64,000 nucleotides of DNA from Lentzea waywayandensis (GCF_900115955.1 NZ_FOYL01000012.1:124001-188000), one strand, 5' to 3'; positions 19,921 through 28,997 are shown, counted from the stretch's first letter. Notes: a model not told the origin generated them from the sequence alone. Made by a program: numbers and translations.

Positions 19921-21318
19921 TCAGAGTCCACTTCGGACCTTGATGCGTCCGTCCCGCGCCGCCCGCGTGACGAGCCGGTAGTCCTGTTCGTTGCGGTCCG
20001 CGTAGCTCTCGGCGAACTCGACGAGTGCGTCGTCGAACGTCCTGCCGTCGTCGAGGTACGCGGCCATCGCGATCCGGTCGCCGGTGCGCGCGTGCGCTCG
20101 GGCCAACGTCCACCCGCACAGCGCGCCGTACAGCCGCAGGCCCGCCGCGTCCATGGTCTCGATCGACGCCGAGCCCTTCCAGTCGCGCAACTGCCGGACG
20201 TGGAAGTCCCTGGTGAGCCCGTCGATGCCCTCGGCGGTCTCCCAGCCGAGGAAGATGTCGCCGGCGGCCTGCATCAGCCGTTGCCCGGCGACGACCCGTT
20301 CACCCTCGCTGCGGTGGTTCGCGCGCACGCCGTCGGGAACGTGGTCCGCGAGAACCGACCGCGACGCCTCCTTCACCTGGAGCAGCAACGGATCGTTCTC
20401 GTCCCGTCCGTACAGCAGCACGATCCAGCACCGGGTCCCGACACTGCCGACACCGACGACCTTGCGCGCCATGTCGACGAACCGGAACCCGTTCATCAGA
20501 TGACGCCGATCGGCGGACAGGGTGGCCGTGTAACCGGCGAGCAGGTCCTGGATCATGAACTCCAGGTCCTCGCGGTCCGCGTCGGGCACCAGATGCCCGA
20601 CCGGCACGAGCAACGGCGGATCCGCCGTGATGCGGCGGCATCCGTCGACGACGGAGGTCAGCTTGCGGTAGGCCTGCAGGCTGTCCCGCGCACGGGCTTT
20701 CGCTTGCTCGTGCGCGAAACGGCGCTGCTTCGCCTTGTCCGCACGTGCCTTGAGCAGGATCTCGACCTCGTCGACACCGGCGTGGGCGTACCACACCTCG
20801 AGATCACCCTGCCCCGCGAAGCCGATCATCGCCGACCGGTAGCGGCCGACGGCGGTGCGCACGGCGGCCGCCCGTGCCTTGCGCCCCAGCCCGTTCTCCC
20901 GGCCGGCGACGGCGATGCTGGCCGCGAGGCGTTTGACGTCCCACTCCCACGGACCGGGCAGCGTCTCGTCGAAGTCGTTGAGGTCGAACACCAGTCGCCG
21001 CTCCGGGGAGGCGAAGACCCCGAAGTTGCTCACGTGCGCGTCCCCGCTGAGCTGGCAGGTCAGGCCGGAGTACGGCGTCGTCGCGAGGTCACCGGCCATG
21101 ACCGCGGCCGCGCCCCGGAAGAACGCGAACGGCGAGGCCAGCATCCGTCCGTACCGGATCGGCACGAGCTCCGGCAGCCGCGTGCCGTCCTGCCCGGTGA
21201 GCACCTCCACCGGGTCGGGACGGTCACGATCGGCGGGGAGGTCCGCGTGACCGGCGAGCGGAACCACCTTGCGGGCAGCCAGACCCGTGGCGATCCTCGC
21301 GGCCACTGAACCGGTCAT
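19921..21318 (-). CDS. DUF2252 family protein
   Basis: A 465-residue protein with the DUF2252 pattern: RYGRMLASPFAFFRGAAAVM near residue 53, CQLSGDAHVSNFG near residue 90, VFDLNDFDETLPGPWEWDVK, and later VVGVGSVGTRCWIVLLYG and LRDWKGS. The GDxHxxNFG and DFDET motifs resemble those of kinase/aminoglycoside-phosphotransferase folds, so a phosphotransfer role is suspected; no substrate is known. The ATG at 21318 follows GGGAGGTG. It is divergent from the MFS gene. Confidence 0.88.
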   Translation of the reverse strand: MTGSVAARIATGLAARKVVPLAGHADLPADRDRPDPVEVLTGQDGTRLPELVPIRYGRMLASPFAFFRGAAAVMAGDLATTPYSGLTCQLSGDAHVSNFGVFASPERRLVFDLNDFDETLPGPWEWDVKRLAASIAVAGRENGLGRKARAAAVRTAVGRYRSAMIGFAGQGDLEVWYAHAGVDEVEILLKARADKAKQRRFAHEQAKARARDSLQAYRKLTSVVDGCRRITADPPLLVPVGHLVPDADREDLEFMIQDLLAGYTATLSADRRHLMNGFRFVDMARKVVGVGSVGTRCWIVLLYGRDENDPLLLQVKEASRSVLADHVPDGVRANHRSEGERVVAGQRLMQAAGDIFLGWETAEGIDGLTRDFHVRQLRDWKGSASIETMDAAGLRLYGALCGWTLARAHARTGDRIAMAAYLDDGRTFDDALVEFAESYADRNEQDYRLVTRAARDGRIKVRSGL

Positions 21319-21427
21319 CGCGCACCTCCCCGCCGACGGGACCGGTGGGGCTCCGGTCCACCTCCGACGCAACACCGCCGCGGCCGCCGGCACACCACCC
21401 GCCGCGGGGGAGCACCGCCGCGGGACC

Positions 21428-21444
21428 TCATCCGCGCCGCGTGA
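21428..21444 (+). promoter_or_regulatory. 17-bp stress-island dyad, site 6 (upstream of MFS gene)
   Basis: TCATCCGCGCCGCGTGA, one mismatch from consensus, ending 34 bp before the GTG at 21479. Confidence 0.6.
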
Positions 21445-21478
21445 AGCGCTCGGGACGTGGCCGCCGGAGTCTGCGTGA

Positions 21479-22858
21479 GTGGACTCCAACGCCTTGCGCA
21501 GAGTGCTCGTGCCCCTCGCCCTCGCCCAGTTCATCTGCAGCTTCGCCGGCTCCAACATGAACGTGATGATCAACGACATCAGCCGGGACCTGGACACCAC
21601 CGTCCAGGGCGTCCAGCTCGCGATCACGATCTTCCTGCTGGTCATGGCGGCGCTGATGATCCCCGGCGGCAAGCTGACCGACCGCTACGGCCGCAAGCGA
21701 TGTCTCACCGCCGGTCTCGCCGTGTACGGCCTCGGCGCGGTGCTGAGCGCGTTCGCGCCCGGCCTGCCCGTCCTCATCGTCGGCAACTCGATCCTGGAGG
21801 GTGTCGGCACCGCGTTGCTGATCCCGCCCGTCTACATCCTGGCGACGATGCTGTTCACCGGCGTCACCTCGCGGGCCCGTGCCTTCGGCGTGATCAACGG
21901 CATGGCCGGCATCGGCGCGGCCACCGGGCCGTTGATCGGCGGGCTCATCACGACGATGCTCAGCTGGCGGGTGGCCTTCCTGTTCCAGGCGCTGGTCGTC
22001 GTGGTGATCTTCGTCCTGAGCCGCAGGTACGTCCGTGATCCGCGGCCACCGGATCCGAGCCGTCCGTTCGACATCCGCGGCGCGGTGCTGTCGTCGGCCG
22101 GGCTCGTCCTGATCGTGTCGGGCGTGCTGGCTGCGGACAACAACGTTTGGCTGATGCTGGGGTTGCTCGTCGCCGGAGCACTGACGCTCGTGTGGTTCTT
22201 CCACTCGGTGCGCGCCAAGGAACGAGCCGGCGTGGAACCGTTGCTGTCGACGGAGTTGTTCCGCAGCCGCACCTCGAACCTCGGCCTGGTCACGCAGAAC
22301 GTGCAGTGGCTCGTGCTCATGGGCATCTCGTTCGTGGTCTCGGCCTACCTCCAGGTCGTGCGCGGCTACAACGCGATCGAGACCGGCCTGATCCTCACGG
22401 CCGCCACGGCGGGCGTGCTGCTCGCGTCCCTCTCGGCCGAGCGCCTCGCGCGCCGGCACGCCCAGCGCAGCCTCGTGCTGACCGGTTTCGCCGTCACGAT
22501 CGGCGGCATCGCGCTCTTCCTCGCGCTGCTCGCGCTGTCGCAGCAGGCGTGGACCTTCCTACCTGGCCTGTTCCTGATCGGGCTCGGCATCGGCGCGATG
22601 CTGACGCCGTCGGTGAACGTCGTGCAGTCGAGCTTCCCGGACGCGCTGCAGGGCGAGATCTCCGGCCTGTCCCGCAGCGTGTCCAACCTCGGGTCCTCCC
22701 TCGGCGCCGCGATCGCGGGCACCATCCTCGTCGCCGGCATCACCAGAACTCCCGAACGTTCCTACGCGCTGGCCTTGGTGGTGCTGGCGGTGATCGCACT
22801 CGGCGGCATGGTGGCGGCCGCGTTCCTGCCGCGGGCCGCGCAGAGCCAGGCCCGGTGA
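21479..22858 (+). CDS. MFS transporter (EmrB/QacA-like drug exporter family)
   Basis: A 459-residue polytopic protein. The N-terminal half carries the DHA2-type signature MNVMINDISRDLDTT, the loop 2-3 motif GKLTDRYGRKRCL, and motif C-like GVGTALLIPPVYILATMLF. The second half has about six to eight further helices, ending GAAIAGTILVAGI. A proton-driven exporter of small molecules is expected; the substrate is unknown. The GTG at 21479 follows GCCGGAG. Its stop overlaps the next start (GTGA). Confidence 0.88.
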   Translation: MDSNALRRVLVPLALAQFICSFAGSNMNVMINDISRDLDTTVQGVQLAITIFLLVMAALMIPGGKLTDRYGRKRCLTAGLAVYGLGAVLSAFAPGLPVLIVGNSILEGVGTALLIPPVYILATMLFTGVTSRARAFGVINGMAGIGAATGPLIGGLITTMLSWRVAFLFQALVVVVIFVLSRRYVRDPRPPDPSRPFDIRGAVLSSAGLVLIVSGVLAADNNVWLMLGLLVAGALTLVWFFHSVRAKERAGVEPLLSTELFRSRTSNLGLVTQNVQWLVLMGISFVVSAYLQVVRGYNAIETGLILTAATAGVLLASLSAERLARRHAQRSLVLTGFAVTIGGIALFLALLALSQQAWTFLPGLFLIGLGIGAMLTPSVNVVQSSFPDALQGEISGLSRSVSNLGSSLGAAIAGTILVAGITRTPERSYALALVVLAVIALGGMVAAAFLPRAAQSQAR

Positions 22859-24195
22859 CCGCGATGACCGGCGAACCTGACGAGCTGCCCCGGTTGCGGG
22901 CAGAGGTGTACGCGTTGCAGGCACGGCTGGACCGTCGGGAGCGGCGCGCTGCCACGGTGCGGATGCTGCGCCGCATCGGTGCCGCCGTGCTGATCGCGGT
23001 GACGGCGTTCGCGCTCGTGATGAGCGTCGTCGGCATCTGGAGCGCGCGCACCGCGCTCAACACCGACCGGTGGGTCGCCACGGTCGCGCCCCTGCCGAAG
23101 GACCCGGAGGTCGCGGCGGCGGTGGCGGACTTCGCGACCGTGAAGCTCTTCGAGGCGGTCGACGTCGAACAGCGGCTGCGATCGGTGCTTCCCGAACAGG
23201 CCGCGTTCGTCGCCGGGCCGCTGGCGAGCCAGCTGCACGCCCCGGTGCGCGCGACGGCCACCAAAGTCCTGGGCAGCGACCAGTTCCAGCGTGTCTGGAT
23301 CGAGCTCAACCGCCGCACCCACCAGCGCGCGCTCGCCGTCGTCGAGGGCGACAGCGAGCTCGTGGCCGTCCACCAGGACCGGGTCGAGATCGACCTGCTG
23401 CCGTTGATCAACGAGGTGCTCCGGACGCTCAGCGCGCAGCTGCCCACCCTGTTCGGCAGACAGCTCTCGTTGCCGGACCTGAGCAGTGGTGAGATCCCGG
23501 CGGATCTGCGGGTCCGGGTGGAGGACTCGCTCGGCGTCACGCTGCCGGAGAACTTCGCGCAGTTCACCGTCTACGACTCCGGGCAGCTGTGGGCCGCCCA
23601 GCAGGCCGTGGCGACGGCCAAGCGAAGCCTCGTCCTGTTCCTGCTCAGCACACTCGTGCTGCTCGTACTCGCACAGCTCGTCTCGCCCGATCGCCGGCGC
23701 ACGTCGTTGCAACTCGGCCTGTGGCTGGTGGTCGCCGCCGTGGCGGTCACGGCGGTGCTGCGCGCGGTCCGTGAGCAGATCCTCCAGAACGTGCCGGAGG
23801 GGCTTTACCGCGACGGCGCCGCGGACGTGCTGACGGCGGTCTTCAGCCAGCTGCGCACACGCGGCTGGCAGATGCTCTGGACAGGCGCGTTGCTCGCCCT
23901 GCTGATGTACGTGATCGGACCCGGCAGGGGACCGGTGTGGTTGCGCCGCAGGACAGTCGCGGCCTGGCACGCGATCCGCCGCGGTGCCGTGACGGGTGGG
24001 CAGGCGCTGGCCGCGCACGGTCCAAGTTGGACAGCGCGGCATCTCGACGCTGTGCGCGTGGGCGGTGTCGCCGTGGCTGTCGTGTTCGCGCTGCTGCTCT
24101 CGTCGTGGACGGCTCTGTTGGCGATCGTGGTGGTACTGGCGGCCTACGAATTGCTCGTGACGGTGTTCGCCCTGCGTTCCACCCGTGCCGGATGA
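22855..24195 (+). CDS. Large-loop multi-helix membrane protein, unknown function
   Basis: A 446-residue protein. A short coiled-coil N-terminus (LRAEVYALQARLDRRERR) precedes a transmembrane helix (about 40-62). A large extracytoplasmic domain of about 200 residues follows (TDRWVATVAPLPKDPEVAAA ... VYDSGQLWAAQQAV). Then come four or five more helices (about 260-280, 288-305, 345-362, 403-437). This layout occurs in a family of actinobacterial integral membrane proteins of unknown role. The GTG at 22855 overlaps the MFS stop; an ATG three codons later (22864) is an alternative start. It is coupled to the exporter gene, so a joint role is possible. Confidence 0.65.
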   Translation: MTAMTGEPDELPRLRAEVYALQARLDRRERRAATVRMLRRIGAAVLIAVTAFALVMSVVGIWSARTALNTDRWVATVAPLPKDPEVAAAVADFATVKLFEAVDVEQRLRSVLPEQAAFVAGPLASQLHAPVRATATKVLGSDQFQRVWIELNRRTHQRALAVVEGDSELVAVHQDRVEIDLLPLINEVLRTLSAQLPTLFGRQLSLPDLSSGEIPADLRVRVEDSLGVTLPENFAQFTVYDSGQLWAAQQAVATAKRSLVLFLLSTLVLLVLAQLVSPDRRRTSLQLGLWLVVAAVAVTAVLRAVREQILQNVPEGLYRDGAADVLTAVFSQLRTRGWQMLWTGALLALLMYVIGPGRGPVWLRRRTVAAWHAIRRGAVTGGQALAAHGPSWTARHLDAVRVGGVAVAVVFALLLSSWTALLAIVVVLAAYELLVTVFALRSTRAG

Positions 24196-24255
24196 GGTGA
24201 CCGGCGCCGGTGCGCCGTGACGATGAGGCAACTGATCGAGTCGAGGAGGAGTCGT

Positions 24256-24804
24256 ATGGCCATCGGGCCGATCCAACTGATCGTGCTGGGCTTCACACAT
24301 CCGGACTTCCGCGGTGAGGTGATCGCCGAACTGGAGAAGCTCCGCAGGACCGACACCATCCGCGTGATCGACGCCATCGCCGTCCACAAGGACCCGAAGG
24401 GCACCATCGCGGTCGAGCACCTGAGCAACCTCTCGCCCGCCGAAGCGGTCGAGCTGGGCAGCAAGATCGGCGCGCTGATCGGCCTCGGCGCCGCGGGACA
24501 GGAGGGTGCCGAGGCCGGCGCGGTCAAGGGAGCCGAGTCGGTGCGGGAGAAGGGAGGCGTCCACCCGTTCAACGACGCGGACGCGTGGGACGTGCTCGCC
24601 GAGATTCCCAACGACAGCGCGGCGGCGTTGCTGCTCATCGAGCACCACTGGGCCGTGCCGCTGCGTGACGCCGTCGCCCGCGCCAAGGGCTTCCGCATCT
24701 CCGACGGGTTCATCAGCCCGTTCGACCTGATCGCGATCGGGCTGGTGAACGCGGAGGAGGCCCAGGAACTGCACGACCTGGAAACAGCAGGATCGACGCG
24801 CTGA
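24256..24804 (+). CDS. DUF6325 family protein
   Basis: A 182-residue protein starting AIGPIQLIVLGFTHPDFRGE, with a central Gly/Ala hydrophobic stretch (about 75-90) and a C-terminal alpha/beta part (FNDADAWDVLAEIPNDSAAA, then LLIEHHWAVPLRDAV). This matches DUF6325, usually encoded beside small SHOCT- or Arg-rich proteins and stress genes. The ATG at 24256 follows GAGGAGGA. A degenerate copy of the 17-bp dyad (24179-24195) ends 60 bp upstream, inside the previous gene's end. It lies 10 bp ahead of the small basic gene. Confidence 0.75.
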   Translation: MAIGPIQLIVLGFTHPDFRGEVIAELEKLRRTDTIRVIDAIAVHKDPKGTIAVEHLSNLSPAEAVELGSKIGALIGLGAAGQEGAEAGAVKGAESVREKGGVHPFNDADAWDVLAEIPNDSAAALLLIEHHWAVPLRDAVARAKGFRISDGFISPFDLIAIGLVNAEEAQELHDLETAGSTR

Positions 24805-24814
24805 GGAGGCGGAC

Positions 24815-24922
24815 ATGTTCGGTTCACGCCGCGTGGCCCGCCGCACCGCACGACGCACGGTGCGGCGAACCGGGGGAGCTCCGGGGATGTTCAGGGCACG
24901 CCGGATAGTCCGGCGCCGCTAG
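24815..24922 (+). CDS. Very small arginine-rich protein (35 residues)
   Basis: A 35-codon reading frame with a strong ribosome-binding site (GAGGAGG, 6 nt before ATG at 24815), 10 bp downstream of the DUF6325 gene. About 15 of the 35 residues are Arg, in two similar blocks (MFGSRRVARRTARRTVRR and MFRARRIVRRR) that look like an internal duplication. It is probably cotranslated with the DUF6325 protein; nucleic-acid or membrane binding are guesses. Confidence 0.55.
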   Translation: MFGSRRVARRTARRTVRRTGGAPGMFRARRIVRRR

Positions 24923-25156
24923 CTGGTGGCCGGTGGCCGTGAGCCGGTGGCCGCGAGCCGCGAGCTGGTGACTGGTGGCCGGTGACTGCCAGCCTGTGGC
25001 CGCGAGCCGCGAGCCGCGAGCCGTGGCCGGTGGCCGCGAGCTGGTGACCGGTGGCCTGTGGCCGGTGGCTGTCAGCCTGTGGCCGTTAGCCGCCAGCCGC
25101 GTACCCACCACCCGCGTACCGCCAGCCGCCAGCCGCCAGCCGCCTGTCCCGAGCCG
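24923..25156. repeat. Simple-sequence repeat tract of GCCGGTGGC / GCCGCGAGC / GCCAGCC words
   Basis: The whole intergenic stretch between the small Arg-rich gene and the DAG kinase-like gene is built from shuffled 7-9 bp words (CCGGTGGCC, CCGCGAG, AGCCTGTGG, CCGCCAG). The block around 24960-25010 recurs around 25025-25085. No coding function is seen. Confidence 0.8.
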
Positions 25157-26458
25157 CTAGCCGGTGGCTCGGGTCAGGGCCAGCCTGCGCAGCCGCGCCC
25201 AGTCCAGCTCCGGCCGCGGCTGCGGCACCCCAGGCCGGTGGCGCGGCACCCGCACCCGCAGCGCCCCCGGCCTGACCACGCACCGCACGGGAGTCGTCAT
25301 CGTGACCGCCTCGCCGTCCACGCCGACCGGCAGCAACGGGGTGTCGGCCGTGATGACGACCTCCGTCGCGGTCCGCAGGAGCACGGCTTCCGACCGCCGC
25401 CGGCCACGCACCAGGCCGGCGGCCTCCGCCGCGTCGCGCACCGTCACCGCGAGCACGCCCAGCACGCCGCCGTCCAGTCGCGGCCTGCGGCCCAGCCCGG
25501 CCAGATCGCTTGACCCGTAAGGGTTGTTGCTGACCAGTACCGCCTGCGCCCCGGCCAGCCAGGCCCCGCCCGCCCGCAGCCGCAGTGCCGCCGACCGCGG
25601 CCCGATCAGCAGGCCTGGCAACAGGTTCAGCGTCGTCCGGGTCTTGCCGTCGCGGTAGGCGGGGCTCCGCACCACCTCGGCGTACGCGCCGAACGACGCG
25701 TTGTTGACGAAGGTGCGGTCCCCGGCCACGCAGAGATCGACCCGCACCTCGACGCCGTCGGTGAGCGCGTCGAGGCAACGGCGGGGATCGTCGCGGTCCA
25801 GGCCGAGGTCGAGCGCGAAGTGGTTGCGGGTGCCTGCGGAGATGACCATGAACGGCACCCCGTGTTCCGCCGCGATGCCGGCCACGATCGCCTGGGTGCC
25901 GTCGCCTCCGGCCACCCCGAGCAGGTCGGCGCCGTTGTCGAGGGCGTGCCGGGCGAGCGCGGCGACGTCCTGCGAGCCGTCGAGCACGCAGACCTCCGCA
26001 CCCAGCACCGCGGCCAGGTCGGGAAGTCCGAACCGCCCGACCTTCCCCTCACCGGACCGCGGGTTCATGATCAGGTACGGTCGCCGGGGCCGGGGCACCT
26101 CGAACTCGACCGGACGGCCGGCCCCGCCGTTCGTGACGAGCGCGCGCCGTCCGCAGGCCACCGCGACTAGCCACAGCAGGGCGCACACCACGACCACCCA
26201 CGCCAGGCGGGCCTGGACGTACAGGACGACCACGGTCAGCGGCACGAGCACCACGAGCGCGCCGGCGAGCCACCGCACGAGACCGCGGTGGGCGAGGATC
26301 CACCAGGCGCCCGCCAGCGTGATCACCGTTCCCGTCGCACCGACCAGCACCAGCCCGACACCGGCGCGCACCCCGGCCGCCACCAGCACGACCACGACGG
26401 CCGCTCCCGCGGCCAGGAACGCGAGCCGGGCCAGCCGGCGTTGTTCCGGCTTCGTCAC
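25157..26458 (-). CDS. Diacylglycerol kinase family lipid kinase with N-terminal membrane helices
   Basis: About 433 residues. Three or four hydrophobic helices fill the first 110 residues. The DAGK catalytic domain follows: RRPYLIMNPRSGEGK, the nucleotide loop GVAGGDGTQAIVAGIA, GTRNHFALDLGLDRDD, and TFVNNASFGAYAEVV, ending with VDGEAV. It would phosphorylate diacylglycerol or a related lipid at the membrane. The start is ambiguous; I use GTG at 26458 (an in-frame TTG lies three codons upstream), supported by a dyad 66 bp upstream, the same spacing as at other genes here. Confidence 0.82.
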   Translation of the reverse strand: MTKPEQRRLARLAFLAAGAAVVVVLVAAGVRAGVGLVLVGATGTVITLAGAWWILAHRGLVRWLAGALVVLVPLTVVVLYVQARLAWVVVVCALLWLVAVACGRRALVTNGGAGRPVEFEVPRPRRPYLIMNPRSGEGKVGRFGLPDLAAVLGAEVCVLDGSQDVAALARHALDNGADLLGVAGGDGTQAIVAGIAAEHGVPFMVISAGTRNHFALDLGLDRDDPRRCLDALTDGVEVRVDLCVAGDRTFVNNASFGAYAEVVRSPAYRDGKTRTTLNLLPGLLIGPRSAALRLRAGGAWLAGAQAVLVSNNPYGSSDLAGLGRRPRLDGGVLGVLAVTVRDAAEAAGLVRGRRRSEAVLLRTATEVVITADTPLLPVGVDGEAVTMTTPVRCVVRPGALRVRVPRHRPGVPQPRPELDWARLRRLALTRATG

Positions 26459-26524
26459 ATCGGTCAAGGCTTCCTCCAAAGTGGAATGTGCCCCCAAGCC
26501 TTGCCATCCACGGCGCGGGCGGCC

Positions 26525-26541
26525 TCACCCCCGGCGGATGA
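26525..26541. promoter_or_regulatory. 17-bp stress-island dyad, site 7 (shared, DAG kinase / cyclotransferase)
   Basis: Minus-strand TCATCCGCCGGGGGTGA, three mismatches from consensus. It lies 66 bp from the DAGK-like start and 67 bp from the divergent cyclotransferase start, so one site may serve both genes. Confidence 0.55.
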
Positions 26542-26608
26542 ACGGGCCCGGCGGGCTCACCCGCGACGGCGGAAGCGCCCCGGTCGGATCGGCACGACGC
26601 TCGGTGCG

Positions 26609-27442
26609 GTGAAATCGTTGTGCGTCAACAAAGTCCTCTGCTCGGCGACCGCGGGGCTGCTGGCCCTCACCGCCTGTTCGGCTCCCCAGCGCGTCGCCCA
26701 GGTCGCTTCGGCACCGGCGGCCACGGTCACTCCCGTGCCGATAGCCACGAACTCCACCGCGCGGCACTTCAGCGCACAGGTCCTCGCGCGGGTGCCCACC
26801 GACCGGGCCGACGCGCGTGGCCTGGAACTGGTCGGCGACCTCCTGGTGGAGAACACGGGCCCGGTGATCCGTGCGGTGGCCCCCGCCACGGGTGAGGTTC
26901 AGGCTCAGCAGACCGTGCCGCCGGGCAGCGGAACCGCGCTGACCCCGGCCGGGCTCTGGCACACCGGCGCCGTCGCCGCGGTGCTGCTGGATCCGCGCTC
27001 ACTGGCGGAACGACGCCGGGCCACGATCGCCGGCGAAGTCTGGGGACTGTGTTACGACGGAACGCACCTCGTGCAGTCCGACGGCACCACCAGACTGCTG
27101 CTGCGCGACGGCGACACCGCGGAGCTGGTCCGCGAACTGCGGGTCGACGCCCGCGAGTGGGGAGCCGCACGGCTCGGTGAACTCCACTGCGTGACCGTCA
27201 ACGGCCGCTCGCAGGTGTGGGCGGCGGTCACCGGCTCGGACTGGATGATCCGCGTGGACCTCGCCTCGGGCACCGTCACCGCGGACGCCGACCTCACCCC
27301 CGTCACCGTCGCCGAAGTGCCGACGGGCCGCAACCAGGTGATCGGGGGCATCGCGGCGGTGCCGGACGCGGCGGGGGAGCTGTGGCTGACCGGCAGGCAC
27401 TACCAGCACCGCTACCGGGTCCGGCTGCTGCCCCGGCCGTGA
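26609..27442 (+). CDS. Glutaminyl-peptide cyclotransferase-like lipoprotein
   Basis: A 277-residue exported protein. The N-terminal signal ends in the lipobox LLALTAC, so Cys would be lipidated. The mature part is a five-bladed propeller of the plant/bacterial glutamine cyclotransferase (QC) type, visible in repeated patterns such as RGLELVGDLLVENTG, WGLCYDGTHLVQSDGTTRL and a C-terminal GGIAAVPDAAGELWLTG. It could convert N-terminal Gln of extracellular peptides to pyroglutamate. The GTG at 26609 is chosen because it gives a basic n-region before the hydrophobic core. Confidence 0.75.
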   Translation: MKSLCVNKVLCSATAGLLALTACSAPQRVAQVASAPAATVTPVPIATNSTARHFSAQVLARVPTDRADARGLELVGDLLVENTGPVIRAVAPATGEVQAQQTVPPGSGTALTPAGLWHTGAVAAVLLDPRSLAERRRATIAGEVWGLCYDGTHLVQSDGTTRLLLRDGDTAELVRELRVDAREWGAARLGELHCVTVNGRSQVWAAVTGSDWMIRVDLASGTVTADADLTPVTVAEVPTGRNQVIGGIAAVPDAAGELWLTGRHYQHRYRVRLLPRP

Positions 27443-27450
27443 CCCGCGGA

Positions 27451-28128
27451 TCAGGAAGCGATGAGGCTCAGTTGCCGCAGCCAGGTCTCGACGGCCTCGT
27501 CCGCCTCGCCGACCTCTTCACCTTGAACCGCCAGACCGTCGGCGAACGTGGCGCCACGGCAGGACTTCGCGTAGTCGCGTGCGGTGGTGCCCAAGCCGCT
27601 CATGGCGTGCGTGGTGAACGGAACGACGACCTTGCCGGAGAAGTCGAGCTGCTCCGTGAACGTCGTCATGATCATCGGCGCGCGCACGTTCCAGATAGGA
27701 CTGCCCAGCAGCACGGTGTCGTACGCGCCGATGTCGGGCAACGGGTTCTTGATGGCGGGCCGGGCGTCGGTGTCCTGTTCGACGACGTTGCGCTTGACGG
27801 TGGCGTCGTAGCCTTCCGGGTAGGGGTCGGCGGGCTCGATCCGGTGCACGTCGCAGCCGATGAGGTCGCGGATCTTGCCGGCCAGGACCTCGGTGTTGCC
27901 GACGGTCAGGGTGGTGCGCCCGCCGTAGCGGTAGTTCTCGCCGGGCCGCGAGAAGTACACGAGCAGCACCTTGCCCCGCGCCTTGTTGCCCGGTGACGCC
28001 TGTCCCCGTTCGGGTTCTGGCTGATCGCTGGGGGAGGAACAGGCGGTCACGGCGGCGGCTCCGGTGATCAGTGCGGCACGCAGGATCGTGCGGCGCCGGA
28101 CCGGGTTGTGATCCCGTGGCCCGTTCAT
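27451..28128 (-). CDS. Exported flavodoxin-like protein
   Basis: A 225-residue protein. A twin-arginine-type leader (RRRTILRAALITGAAAVTAC) ends in a lipobox-like TAC, followed by a spacer and a flavodoxin fold. The FMN phosphate loop region is KVLLVYFSRPGENYRYGG, with later LGSPIWNVRAPMIMTTFTEQ and FTTHAMSGLG loops, as in the flavodoxin_4 group. It probably carries electrons via FMN. Tat export of a folded flavoprotein fits. Its start overlaps the stop of the aldo/keto reductase gene by 4 bp (ATGA), so it is the second gene of that operon. Confidence 0.85.
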   Translation of the reverse strand: MNGPRDHNPVRRRTILRAALITGAAAVTACSSPSDQPEPERGQASPGNKARGKVLLVYFSRPGENYRYGGRTTLTVGNTEVLAGKIRDLIGCDVHRIEPADPYPEGYDATVKRNVVEQDTDARPAIKNPLPDIGAYDTVLLGSPIWNVRAPMIMTTFTEQLDFSGKVVVPFTTHAMSGLGTTARDYAKSCRGATFADGLAVQGEEVGEADEAVETWLRQLSLIAS

Positions 28129-28997
28129 GCGTCCAGGCGGCGCCCGGCGAGCCAGGTGACGATCGCGGGGTCCTGGTGGTCGAAGAACAGGGAGCTGCCG
28201 GTGTCGAGGGTGGCGATCCGGGCCATCTGCTCGTCGGTGAGCTCGAAGTCGAAGACGTCGAGGTTCTCGGCCATCCGCTCGGCGCGCACGGACTTGGGGA
28301 TGGCGATGACACCGCGCTGGGTGAGCCAGCGCAGCACGACCTGGGCGACCGACTTGCCGTGCTCCTCGCCGATCCCGGCCAGCAACGGGTTGGTGAACAG
28401 GTCGTTCTTGCCCTCGGCGAAGCCGCCCCACGACTGGATCTGCACGCCGTGCTCGCGCATGAGGTCCTGGTAACCGGCGCGCTGGAAGAACGGGTGGGTC
28501 TCGATCTGGTTGACCGCGGGGACGATCTCGTTGTTGACGATCAGGTCGACCAGCCGGTCGGGGTAGAAGTTGGCGACACCGATCGCCTTGGCCACGCCGT
28601 CGCGGTGGAGTGCCTCCATGGCGCGCCACTGGCCGTAGACGTCGCCGAAGGGCTGGTGCATCAGGTAGAGGTCGAGGTGGTCGAGTCCCAGCTTGGTCAG
28701 GGACGTCTCGAACGCGCGCCGGGTGTTGTCCTCTGCTGGAGCGTCCTGCACCCACAGCTTGGTGGTGACGAACAGGTCCTCGCGGGGGATGCCGCTGGAC
28801 TTGATGGCGTGGCCCACGGCTTCTTCGTTGCCGTAGGCGGCGGCGGTGTCCAGCAGGCGGTAGCCGGCGGCCAGCGCTTCGGACACGGCGCGTTCGGTGT
28901 CCTCGGCGGGGATCTGGTAGACGCCGAAGCCGAGCAACGGCATCTCGACGCCGTTGTTGAGGGTGACGGTCTTCTGCATGAGCGCGATGTCCTTCAC
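28125..28997 (-). CDS. Aldo/keto reductase (2,5-diketogluconate reductase-like)
   Basis: A 290-residue NADPH-dependent reductase. The (beta/alpha)8 family marks are GVEMPLLGFGVYQI, LLDTAAAYGNEEAVG (Asp and Tyr of the tetrad), LFVTTKLW (Lys), LYLMHQPFGDVYG (His), and VIAIPKSVRAERMAEN for NADPH phosphate binding. Substrate unknown. The first ATG (28997) is used; a second Met at residue 7 precedes QKTVTLNNG and could also start. It is the first gene of a pair with the flavodoxin-like gene, suggesting linked redox chemistry. Confidence 0.9.
   Translation of the reverse strand: MKDIALMQKTVTLNNGVEMPLLGFGVYQIPAEDTERAVSEALAAGYRLLDTAAAYGNEEAVGHAIKSSGIPREDLFVTTKLWVQDAPAEDNTRRAFETSLTKLGLDHLDLYLMHQPFGDVYGQWRAMEALHRDGVAKAIGVANFYPDRLVDLIVNNEIVPAVNQIETHPFFQRAGYQDLMREHGVQIQSWGGFAEGKNDLFTNPLLAGIGEEHGKSVAQVVLRWLTQRGVIAIPKSVRAERMAENLDVFDFELTDEQMARIATLDTGSSLFFDHQDPAIVTWLAGRRLDA

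Noticed and set aside
22762..24858. Long minus-strand frame opposite the membrane protein and DUF6325 genes
   Set aside because: His/Gln/Arg-rich shadow with no motif; the plus-strand genes have ribosome sites and membrane topology.
26459..26497. Upstream TTG starts for the DAG kinase-like gene
   Set aside because: GTG at 26458 is commoner in this window and gives the same promoter spacing as sister genes; the TTG codons remain possible.
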